6,776 nucleotides of DNA, taken from contig JAOZOT010000073.1 of the NCBI GenBank assembly GCA_029933115.1, positions 1 to 6,776 on the forward strand. Direction: 5' to 3'. The translations under genes were made by a program, and so were the position numbers. This document shows, one piece after another, positions 1 to 5,660 of the stretch. The notes beneath the pieces were generated by a model that ran no database searches, was not told the DNA's origin, and was given only the letters and a program-made list of their open reading frames with translations. Positions within the stretch are counted from its first letter, which is position 1. Each line of letters begins with the position of its first letter. The stretch comes from Anaerolineae bacterium. Lineage in GTDB: Bacteria > Chloroflexota > Anaerolineae > E26-bin7.

Positions 1-176
1 GTGGTGGCCGCCACCAACTGTTGACGCAGCGTGTCCACCTGCCTCTGCAATTGGATTATCGTCTCTTGAGAGGCGGCTGCCTGCTGACGCAGTCCCTGAA
101 TCTCCTGTTGCAACTGAGCTATCGTTGTCTGAGAGGCGGCTGCCTGTTGGCGCAGGCTCTGGGCTTCCTGCTGCAA
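1..176 (-). repeat. 63-bp in-frame tandem repeats encoding a 21-residue (three-heptad) coiled coil
   Basis: Two complete units (176-114 and 113-51) and part of a third (50-1, cut by the window) follow each other with an exact 63-bp period. Each encodes a variant of LQQExQxLRQQAAASQxTIxQ. A 16-bp block is identical in the first two units (131-146 and 68-83). Leu recurs every seven residues at the start of the first two heptads, with Ala/Ile four residues later, as in a left-handed coiled coil. The array follows directly on the glycoside hydrolase domain and probably makes a stalk or oligomerisation segment. The total copy number is not visible. Confidence 0.85.
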
Positions 177-2219
177 TTGAGTTACCAACCACACCGTAGC
201 AGACACCAGAGGGGGGCGTTCCATAGCCCCTACGAGCCGCACCACCGGCCAGAATTCACCACTCTCCTTGCGCCAGGTGAATCCCTGGTCTCCCCAAGTG
301 GCGTCGGGGGAAGACATGATGAAAGAAGCGGCCGAATTGATGTAGGGGTATTTGAACAACTCCTGGTAATATTCCACGTATTCCCGGGCGATCTTGTCTG
401 GCTCAATGGGATAGTTGGATTGCCCGTTGGAGTTGCCAAACTCGGTTATCTCGATGATCTTGTTGGGAAACTTTTTGTGATAGGCCCTGAAACGCAATCC
501 CCAAAAGTCGGCCATGTGGTTGCGCTCGGTGTAGGTTGGATTCTGCCAATAGCAGTTATGCGCCGCCACACCATTGACCAAGTAACTGTGATCTTCCTCG
601 ACTTCCAGATTATAAACCATCACAGTTTCATGCGTTTCGCTCCAATCCAATTGACGCACAAGAGGCCAGACAGCGCTATCTTCTTCGTAATTCCATGAAT
701 ATTCGCGTTTGCGTTTTGCTCCATTAGGCGGTTTATTGAAAGGGTACAATCCTTGAGCATATTTCGGGCGGATCTCGATAACCCATTCTGTGCGGTTGCG
801 CCAGACAACTTTTCCGTTGATTTCACTAACATTTGGGCTCTTGCGCTTGCGAGTTCCAATGGTTGCGAAGCGCCCCTCGTTTAGCAAGATCTGTCTCAAT
901 TGAAAGGCCAAATCCCGCGAGGTCGTGGAAAGCATTAGCGTATCATCGGCTTTGACATGTCCATCTCCGGCCGCAAAGCCACGCACAAGAGGTAACAAGC
1001 AAGATCGCTGAAAAAGTTCAAGCCTTATACGCTTGGTGGACGCTCCATACCCTAAAAGCCGCTTGAATAACCTCGTGGCTTCCACACAGGGGAAATGTAA
1101 CTCTAGGCCGGATTTTGTTTGGTGGATACTACCAGACTCTCGCTTGAACCATTTCCGGAGTATGGCTCTTGCTCTCTCTAAAACCAGGTGGTCATCTGGC
1201 CCCATCGAGAATAACAAGGTGTAATGGTCACCCGTTGAGGGATTCTTTTTGCAGCAAGAGCCCTCCGCCAGCCATAAACCCATAACCCACAGTTGATCTT
1301 CGTCGTACTCAACTGGGGGCAAATTGAGCATCCGAGGGAAGCACGCATAATCCCCTTCTCTCATGCGATCTATGTCTAACCATTCGGGAGGTTTGGTCTT
1401 TGACAGGTACTTCCTGGCGACACCACGACGCCTCATCCAGAATGGGTGTTCTGGAGTGCAAGTTATTGGCTCCGAACCAACAACTTTCATGGTGAATAGT
1501 CGTCCTGTGTATGGACGCTTGGAGATCCGTGTTACCTTCCGTACTCTCCCCAAGTGAGTCACGACCTCGTCGCCGACTTCAACGTCCTTTATGGGCTTAA
1601 CAGTGCCATCGCCCATTGTGATTAAAGTCTCAGCGGTGAAGCAATGCACGCCCAGCCAGTCGGACCTCTCCACCGCTTCACGGCAGATCTCGATCCAGTC
1701 CAGATCAAGGCCGGGTTCAGGGCCGTGAGGGATGGCCAGGCCGGGGAAACCCAGGCTGGCCCAAGGGCAGGCGTCTTTCAGCCGCGCATAAGTTTCGAGG
1801 AACCACCGCGAGAAATCGCGGGCTTTGTCCGCCTCAGGTCCCCACCCGCCGAGGCCACCAATATGATTGGGTTCATTGAGGACCTCGAATTTGACCACGT
1901 AAGGGCATTCCTCATGAAGCCTGTTCATTATGGGGCTGAACCTGGCGGCGAACACCTGGGGGGTAGGATGTCGCCCATCTTTTACCTCGGCGTCAAACAG
2001 GCGGACGACGAAATCTATATCTGGGTTGATCTCCCTCAGACGTTTATAGACCCCAATTGCATTCTGCAGGACCTCTGGCCTCGCCGCTTGATCCGAGATC
2101 ATCATCTTAACGTGTTCGATCCTGGCCTCTCGGATAAGCTGGTAATCGCTCTCTTCAAATTTGCAGTGCCAGTAGTCGTTGCGACCGTGAACCCCTACCC
2201 TGGCTGAACGAGTTGCCAT
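1..2219 (-). CDS. Putative clan GH-A glycoside hydrolase precursor, interrupted by an intein, with a C-terminal coiled coil (partial, 3' end off window)
   Basis: The frame is open from the ATG at 2219-2217 to base 1 (739 codons plus two bases) with no stop, so the C-terminus lies outside the window. The N-extein (192 residues, 2219-1644) starts MATRSARVGVHGRND and carries FEVLNEPN, where Glu116 is the likely acid/base of a GH-A TIM barrel. After the intein, the C-extein (from Cys at 554-552) continues CYWQNPTY. It then has IIEITEFGNSNG, where the Glu of ITEFG (443-441, residue 230 of the spliced protein) is the likely nucleophile, and a last-strand segment INSAASFIMSSPDATW. A Gln/Ala/Leu-rich coiled coil follows. 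No signal peptide is visible at the N-terminus. The ATG is chosen because AAGGAGG lies 6 nt upstream, the frame has no other ATG upstream, and the family-like RVGVHGRND begins just after it. The substrate cannot be told from sequence. The fold and catalytic residues are inferred from motifs; a non-catalytic GH-like domain remains possible. Confidence 0.88.
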   Translation of the reverse strand, partial: MATRSARVGVHGRNDYWHCKFEESDYQLIREARIEHVKMMISDQAARPEVLQNAIGVYKRLREINPDIDFVVRLFDAEVKDGRHPTPQVFAARFSPIMNRLHEECPYVVKFEVLNEPNHIGGLGGWGPEADKARDFSRWFLETYARLKDACPWASLGFPGLAIPHGPEPGLDLDWIEICREAVERSDWLGVHCFTAETLITMGDGTVKPIKDVEVGDEVVTHLGRVRKVTRISKRPYTGRLFTMKVVGSEPITCTPEHPFWMRRRGVARKYLSKTKPPEWLDIDRMREGDYACFPRMLNLPPVEYDEDQLWVMGLWLAEGSCCKKNPSTGDHYTLLFSMGPDDHLVLERARAILRKWFKRESGSIHQTKSGLELHFPCVEATRLFKRLLGYGASTKRIRLELFQRSCLLPLVRGFAAGDGHVKADDTLMLSTTSRDLAFQLRQILLNEGRFATIGTRKRKSPNVSEINGKVVWRNRTEWVIEIRPKYAQGLYPFNKPPNGAKRKREYSWNYEEDSAVWPLVRQLDWSETHETVMVYNLEVEEDHSYLVNGVAAHNCYWQNPTYTERNHMADFWGLRFRAYHKKFPNKIIEITEFGNSNGQSNYPIEPDKIAREYVEYYQELFKYPYINSAASFIMSSPDATWGDQGFTWRKESGEFWPVVRLVGAMERPPLVSATVWLVTQLQQEAQSLRQQAAASQTTIAQLQQEIQGLRQQAAASQETIIQLQRQVDTLRQQLVAAT
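555..1643 (-). mobile_element. Full-length class 1 intein with LAGLIDADG homing endonuclease (363 aa)
   Basis: The element starts at Cys1 (codon 1643-1641, CFTAETLITMGDG, block A) and ends at His-Asn (560-555), followed by a Cys+1 in the host (554-552). Block B is CTPEHPFW, with Thr63 and His66 forming the TxxH motif. Blocks F and G read VYNLEVEEDHSYLVNG and then VAAHN. All residues expected for canonical splicing (Cys1, TxxH, penultimate His, terminal Asn, Cys+1) are present. Two dodecapeptide motifs, LWVMGLWLAEGS (residues 118-129) and LVRGFAAGDG (219-228), mark the endonuclease. Length and motif spacing fit full-length rather than mini-inteins. The insertion is in frame and splits GVH from CYW in the glycoside hydrolase. 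Excision would restore an uninterrupted barrel. Splicing and cleavage activity are inferred, not shown. Confidence 0.96.
936..1292 (-). other. LAGLIDADG (DOD) homing endonuclease core inside the intein
   Basis: This is the stretch between and just beyond the two dodecapeptide motifs of the intein. The first motif ends in Ala-Glu-Gly (Glu127) and the second in Gly-Asp-Gly (Asp227). These acidic residues are the usual metal ligands of the two half-sites in monomeric LAGLIDADG enzymes. The motifs lie about 100 residues apart, as in single-chain enzymes, and no frameshift or stop interrupts them. The segment between them is rich in Arg and Lys, consistent with DNA contact. The natural target would be the intein-free hydrolase allele across the GVH/CYW junction. 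Exact domain limits are approximate. Confidence 0.85.
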
Positions 2220-2225
2220 TTGCAG

Positions 2226-2232
2226 CCTCCTT
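2226..2232 (-). promoter_or_regulatory. Ribosome binding site of the intein-bearing glycoside hydrolase gene
   Basis: Read on the minus strand this is AAGGAGG, a near-perfect anti-Shine-Dalgarno match, 6 nt before the ATG at 2219. It decides the start codon: the frame stays open upstream to a stop at 2354-2352 but offers no other ATG. Confidence 0.85.
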
Positions 2233-2343
2233 CCGCGTCTTTCCCCTGCTTGGAGGGGCTGGAGCAATCGGTGGCGAAAAACGGCGATGAAGCTTTGACC
2301 CCAATTGGACGCCTTGAATTCTTGGGCGATCCCCTCGCATACT

Positions 2344-2372
2344 ATTATACATTAAAAAGCGGCACTTGTCCA
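2344..2372 (-). promoter_or_regulatory. Sigma70-type promoter for the glycoside hydrolase gene
   Basis: On the minus strand, TGGACA (2372-2367, 5 of 6 to consensus) is followed by a 17-nt spacer and a perfect TATAAT (2349-2344). Transcription would start near 2337, giving a 5' leader of about 117 nt. That leader contains a small CCCCT/AGGGG hairpin (2243-2258 on the plus strand) just upstream of the ribosome binding site. The promoter is predicted from sequence only. Confidence 0.72.
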
Positions 2373-2389
2373 TAATGTATTCACCATTC

Positions 2390-2418
2390 TTGACATATAG
2401 TGTGCAACGTGCTATACT
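2390..2418 (+). promoter_or_regulatory. Sigma70-type promoter of the thiamine operon
   Basis: A perfect TTGACA (2390-2395), a 17-nt spacer and TATACT (2413-2418, 5 of 6) make a strong housekeeping promoter. Initiation near 2425 would give a leader of about 350 nt before the first gene, with the riboswitch inside it. Its -35 element lies only 17 bp from that of the divergent minus-strand promoter. The spacer and -10 are spanned by inverted arms TATAG/CTATA (2396-2400, 2412-2416), too short to call an operator. Confidence 0.8.
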
Positions 2419-2536
2419 ATATTGGACGCTGGCGTTTTTGCTCGTAGTGACGGTCGTTCAGAAGCTGAATTCGGCGGGTGTTTCCGCTGGATTTGTCATC
2501 CGCCACGAGCGGGTCTGCTGAAATTGAATACCGCGA
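2419..2536 (+). other. 5' leader segment upstream of the TPP aptamer; no gene
   Basis: About 110 transcribed bases separate the promoter from the riboswitch. No credible coding frame was found. Small hairpins can be drawn: TTCAG/CTGAA (2457-2469), and two mutually exclusive pairings, GGCGG (2473-2477) with CCGCC (2500-2504) or CCGC (2500-2503) with GCGG (2509-2512). I see no known RNA motif in it. Confidence 0.4.
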
Positions 2537-2700
2537 TGCTGGGGGAGCTTGGTGAGCCAGGCTGAGAGGAGGCCCGGCCGGCAGATAGCAGATGGGATTA
2601 ACCGTCTACACTACAGGTTATCAACTCATTGGCTATCTGTCATCGGCCAAATGCCTCGACCCCTTGAACCTGACCTGGATAATGCTAGCGGAGGGAAGCA
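2537..2700 (+). promoter_or_regulatory. TPP riboswitch (THI box) with an extended P3a arm
   Basis: The conserved core is present. P1 pairs TGCT (2537-2540) with AGCA (2697-2700), and P2 pairs GGGGG (2541-2545) with the CCCCTT region (2660-2665). P3 is CTTGG/CCAGG around TGAG (2548-2561), followed by the invariant CTGAGA (2562-2567). The second half reads TTGAACCTGACCTGGATAAT (2664-2683), then GCTAGCGGAGGGAAG, matching the J3-2/P4/P5 consensus that grips TPP. Unusually, P3a is replaced by an arm of about 89 nt (2569-2657) with stems GAGGC/GCCTC, GGCCG/CGGCC and an 8-bp CAGATAGC/GCTATCTG. It senses thiamine diphosphate made by the operon it precedes, and binding should reduce expression through the terminator downstream. 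Confidence 0.95.
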
Positions 2701-2717
2701 GTGAGTTGTGATTTTGA

Positions 2718-2751
2718 GGCTGCCGGCCTTATTCGGGTTGGCAGCCTTTTT
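2718..2751 (+). terminator. Rho-independent terminator of the riboswitch expression platform
   Basis: GGCTGCC (2718-2724) pairs with GGCAGCC (2740-2746). The stem extends inward through G-U and C-G pairs to a loop of about 5 nt, and TTTTT follows (2747-2751). It lies 17 nt after the aptamer and before the ribosome binding site, as in transcription-terminating riboswitches. GCAGT (2698-2702), partly shared with the P1 3' strand, can pair weakly with GCTGC of the 5' arm, which suggests a possible but short antiterminator. Confidence 0.85.
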
Positions 2752-2764
2752 GATACCAAAAACG

Positions 2765-2772
2765 AAGGAGGT
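2765..2772 (+). promoter_or_regulatory. Strong ribosome binding site of the transporter gene
   Basis: AAGGAGGT lies 5 nt upstream of the ATG at 2778 and outside the terminator hairpin. Control is therefore more likely by transcription termination than by hiding the ribosome binding site. Confidence 0.85.
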
Positions 2773-2777
2773 GGTTT

Positions 2778-4151
2778 ATGATAGCTAAAGGTCTATGGCA
2801 ACGCCTTCACCAGCCTCGGGTTCAACTTCCTCCGAGCTGGGGGATCGAGCCGGTGCCGGAGAGCAGCCGTCAACTGCGTCTGTTCGATCACTTTGTCTTG
2901 TGGTCGAGCCTGGGCGTAGGGCTGCTGGTTCTGGAAGCGGGCGCACTGCTGGTGCCGGCTCTCAGCCTGGGCACCGCCCTGGGGGCCATCCTCGTGGGCA
3001 CAACCGTGGGTGTGCTCCTGCTGGCTCTGGCCGGGTTGATCGGGGCCGGGACCGGCGTGCCGACAATGGTCCTGTTGCGTCCGGCCCTGGGGCTGCGCGG
3101 CTCCTTCCTCCCCACAGTTCTCAACCTGGCTCAACTCATCGGCTGGACGGCCTTCGAGTTCTGGGTGATGGCCTTGGCCGCCAATCGGGTCGGGCAGGCC
3201 CTTTTCGGCTTCAGCAGCTACCATCTGTGGCTGATCGTCTTTGCCCTGTGGTGTGTGCTGTTGGCTCTGGGAGGGCCGCTGGTGGTGGTGCGCCAGTGGC
3301 TGGAAAAGTTCGGCGTGTGGTTGGTGTACGGTGCGACCATCTGGCTGACAGTCGTCTTGCTGGCGCGCTACGACATCGGAGCCCTTCTGCGCCGGCCGGG
3401 CACAGGTGGTCTGCCCTTTTTGCTGGCGGTGGACCTGGTGGTAGCCATGCCTATCTCGTGGATGCCCCTGGTGGCCGACTATAACCGCTTCGCCCGCCAC
3501 GGCCGGGCTGCCTTCTGGGGCACCTCTCTGGGCTACTTCCTGGCCAACGTCTGGTTCTATGGCCTGGGGGCGCTCTTCCTGCTGACCCTCAACCTGCCTG
3601 ACACCGGACCGGAACAACTGGCTGCGGCCATCCTGGCCTTGACCGGTGGGGTCGTGGCCCTGGTTGTCATCCTGGTGGACGAGACGGACAACGCTTTCGC
3701 CGACATCTACTCGGCCGCCGTCTCCCTGCAAAACCTGTGGCCTCGCCTCTCCCAACGGCTTCTGGTGGTCCTCGTCGGGCTGGTGAGCCTGCTGCTGGCT
3801 GCTTTCCTGAGCATGACCAAGTACTTTGATTTTTTGCTGCTCATCGGCTCCTTCTTTGTGCCTCTCTTTGGCCTGCTGGCTGCCGACTACTTTGTCCTGC
3901 GCGGACGGCACTACCAGGTCGAGGCTATGTACCAATCTGAGGGTCTCTACTGGTACAGCGATGGCATCAACTGGATAGCCGTCGTGGTGTGGCTGCTTGG
4001 CGTAGGGGTATATCACCTGATCGCCCGCAGTTTGCCCTGGCTGGGAGCCAGCCTGCCGGCCTTTGTGGTCACTTTCCTGGGTTACCTGCTGGCCGCCCGG
4101 CTATTTCGGCAACCAAAATCCCCTCAGGAACCTGGGGAGGCGGGGCCATGA
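2778..4151 (+). CDS. cytX: CytX-type hydroxymethylpyrimidine (HMP) transporter, NCS1 family
   Basis: This 457-residue integral membrane protein probably imports the pyrimidine moiety of thiamine (HMP) across the cytoplasmic membrane. About a dozen hydrophobic segments span residues 40-440, with a soluble N-terminus of about 35 residues and a short polar tail. Family-type motifs are visible. One is the stretch from LRPALGLRGS (100-109) through NLAQLIGW (116-123), which resembles the NCS1 region before TM3. The others are SWMPLVADYNRF (227-238) and DETDNAFADIYSAAVS (301-316), both characteristic of CytX rather than of cytosine permeases. It is the first gene behind the TPP riboswitch and its stop overlaps the thiE start, so transport and use are co-regulated. 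The HMP substrate is inferred from motifs and context. A related thiamine-precursor permease is the main alternative. Confidence 0.9.
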   Translation: MIAKGLWQRLHQPRVQLPPSWGIEPVPESSRQLRLFDHFVLWSSLGVGLLVLEAGALLVPALSLGTALGAILVGTTVGVLLLALAGLIGAGTGVPTMVLLRPALGLRGSFLPTVLNLAQLIGWTAFEFWVMALAANRVGQALFGFSSYHLWLIVFALWCVLLALGGPLVVVRQWLEKFGVWLVYGATIWLTVVLLARYDIGALLRRPGTGGLPFLLAVDLVVAMPISWMPLVADYNRFARHGRAAFWGTSLGYFLANVWFYGLGALFLLTLNLPDTGPEQLAAAILALTGGVVALVVILVDETDNAFADIYSAAVSLQNLWPRLSQRLLVVLVGLVSLLLAAFLSMTKYFDFLLLIGSFFVPLFGLLAADYFVLRGRHYQVEAMYQSEGLYWYSDGINWIAVVVWLLGVGVYHLIARSLPWLGASLPAFVVTFLGYLLAARLFRQPKSPQEPGEAGP

Positions 4152-4810
4152 AACCGACGGTAGACTGGTCCCTCTACGTCGTCACCGACCGTCCGCTGGC
4201 TCGGGGGCGCCCGCTGGAACAGGTGGTCGAGGCCGCGCTGCGTGGCGGAGCTACCGTGATTCAACTTCGGGAGAAAGAAGCCAGCACACGGGAGTTCATC
4301 TCCTTGGGCCAACGGCTGCGGGAGCTATGCCACGCCCATCGGGTGCCCCTCATCATCAACGACCGGCTGGACGTGGCCCTGGCCATCGAAGCCGACGGCG
4401 TCCACGTAGGCCAGGATGATATGCCTGTGGCCCTGGCCCGGCAACTCCTCGGCCCTGACAAAATCGTGGGGGCCACGGCCGGCACCCCGGAGGAAGCGCG
4501 CCGGGCCGAAGCCGATGGAGCCGACTACCTGGGCTGCAACGCTGTCTTTTACACCCCCACCAAGACCGACACCGGCACCCCGTTGGGCGTCGAAGGCTTC
4601 CGCCGCCTGGTACAGACCGTAAGCATCCCCGTCGTGGCCATTGGCGGGGTCAAAGCCACCAACGCTGCCGAGCTGATCCGGGCCGGCGCGGCCGGCGTGG
4701 CCGTGGTCTCAGCGGTGATGGCCGCCGACGACCCCGAGGCCGCCGCCCGCGAGTTGTGCCAGGTGGTCCATGCCGCCCGGGGCGTGAGGCGCCGCGAAGC
4801 TGAAACGTGA
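4148..4810 (+). CDS. thiE: Thiamine-phosphate synthase (thiamine-phosphate pyrophosphorylase)
   Basis: This enzyme joins HMP diphosphate to hydroxyethylthiazole phosphate, giving thiamine monophosphate, in the cytoplasm. The 220-residue length is typical. TIM-barrel signatures occur in order: YVVTDR (10-15), VIQLREK (37-43), NDRLDVA (71-77), DGVHVGQDDMP (83-93, Mg2+/diphosphate region), DYLGCNAVFYTPTKTDTG (126-143) and VVAIGGV (162-168). The frame is open further upstream, but this ATG overlaps the cytX stop as ATGA, has GGGGAGG 7 nt before it and places the first motif correctly. The phosphate-binding GVSAH-type motif reads GATAGT here, so the usual Ser becomes Thr110 and the following His becomes Gly. 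The first change is conservative, and activity is expected. Its HMP-PP substrate requires ThiD, which is not in this window. Confidence 0.97.
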   Translation: MKPTVDWSLYVVTDRPLARGRPLEQVVEAALRGGATVIQLREKEASTREFISLGQRLRELCHAHRVPLIINDRLDVALAIEADGVHVGQDDMPVALARQLLGPDKIVGATAGTPEEARRAEADGADYLGCNAVFYTPTKTDTGTPLGVEGFRRLVQTVSIPVVAIGGVKATNAAELIRAGAAGVAVVSAVMAADDPEAAARELCQVVHAARGVRRREAET

Positions 4811-4829
4811 AGCATGAAAGGAGTAAACC

Positions 4830-5648
4830 ATGCCAGATACAGAAGCTATCTCCCGACAAATCGGCCGGGCTTTGGCTCGCATCCGCGAGCAGAAACCCTT
4901 GCTGCATCACATCACCAACTTTGTGGTGATGAACGACACGGCCAACGTCACTTTGCACGTCGGAGCGTTGCCGGTGATGGCTCACGCGCGCCAGGAGGTG
5001 GAAGAGATGGTAGCTTTGGCCGGAGCCCTGGTCCTCAACCCGGGCACCCTGACCCCCGAATGGGTCGAGGCCATGATCGCCGCCGGCCGACGAGCGAACG
5101 AACTGGGCTTGCCTGTGGTGCTCGATCCGGTGGGCGCCGGCGCTACCACCTTGCGCACCGAGAGCAACCAACGCATCCTGCGCGAAGTGCGGGTCGCTAT
5201 TGTGCGAGGGAACTCTGGCGAGATTGGCGCCTTGAGTGGCGCAGGTGGAGTGGTCAAAGGGGTCGAATCAGTGGAAGACCTGGACGATCCCCTGGCCGTC
5301 GCCCAGGCTATGGCCAAAGAACACCAAGCTACCGTCGCCATCACCGGGGCTCGGGACATCGTCGCTGACGGAGAACGGGCTCTGGGAGTAGACAATGGCC
5401 ACGTCTGGTTGAAGACGATCACCGGCACCGGCTGCATGGCCACGACGATGATCGCCGCCTTTGCCGCCGTGGAGTCTGATCCACTAATCGCGGCGGCCGG
5501 GGGGCTGGCCTGTTTTGGTCTGGCGGCGGAACAGGCCGCCGAACAGGCTCACGGCCCCGCTACCTTCAAGCTTGCCCTCTTCGACTGCCTGTATAACCTG
5601 ACACCAGAGCAACTGGCAGCCGGGGCGCGCCTCGTCACTCTGGCCTGA
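4830..5648 (+). CDS. thiM: Hydroxyethylthiazole kinase
   Basis: This kinase phosphorylates 4-methyl-5-(2-hydroxyethyl)thiazole with ATP, a salvage step that supplies the thiazole half to ThiE. The 272 residues match the ribokinase-like ThiM family: HHITNFVVMNDTAN (26-39, thiazole site), LNPGTL (69-74), VVLDPVGAGAT (96-106), RGNSGEI (126-132) and ITGTGC (197-202), whose GTGC forms the anion hole and contains the family Cys202. In LNPGTL the residue before GTL is Pro, where NIGTL is common; the effect is unknown. The ATG follows AAAGGAG at a spacing of 6 nt and lies 19 nt after thiE. The gene is probably co-transcribed with its neighbours under TPP control. Confidence 0.97.
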   Translation: MPDTEAISRQIGRALARIREQKPLLHHITNFVVMNDTANVTLHVGALPVMAHARQEVEEMVALAGALVLNPGTLTPEWVEAMIAAGRRANELGLPVVLDPVGAGATTLRTESNQRILREVRVAIVRGNSGEIGALSGAGGVVKGVESVEDLDDPLAVAQAMAKEHQATVAITGARDIVADGERALGVDNGHVWLKTITGTGCMATTMIAAFAAVESDPLIAAAGGLACFGLAAEQAAEQAHGPATFKLALFDCLYNLTPEQLAAGARLVTLA

Positions 5649-5660
5649 TAGGGGGCGAAC

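Noticed and set aside
1..176. CRISPR array or non-coding satellite
   Set aside because: The 63-bp units are contiguous without spacers, diverge at codon level and are in frame with the upstream protein, encoding heptads.
21..698. 225-codon open frame on the plus strand at the left end
   Set aside because: It is antisense to the intein C-terminus and hydrolase C-extein, whose minus-strand reading gives splicing motifs, ITEFG and heptad repeats. The plus product has no recognisable features.
555..1643. Group I intron or free-standing homing endonuclease gene instead of an intein
   Set aside because: The reading frame is continuous through both borders, and blocks A, B, F and G with Cys1, His-Asn and Cys+1 are all present, which is diagnostic of a protein-splicing element.
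1644..2207. 187-codon open frame on the plus strand
   Set aside because: It is antisense to the N-extein, whose minus-strand reading has the NEP motif, a proper ribosome binding site and a promoter.
2396..2416. TATAG...CTATA inverted repeat as a repressor operator
   Set aside because: Only the 5-bp arms match and they overlap TA-rich promoter elements; chance is a sufficient explanation.
2428..2438. CGC-TG-GCG followed by TTTTT as a possible early terminator in the thi leader
   Set aside because: The stem would be about 4 bp with a 2-nt loop, too small to form a working terminator.
2793..4016. 407-codon open frame on the minus strand opposite cytX
   Set aside because: It is a shadow of the GC-rich transporter gene: the product is Gln/His/Gly/Pro-rich and low in complexity, with no domain motifs. 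The plus frame has clear NCS1 signatures.
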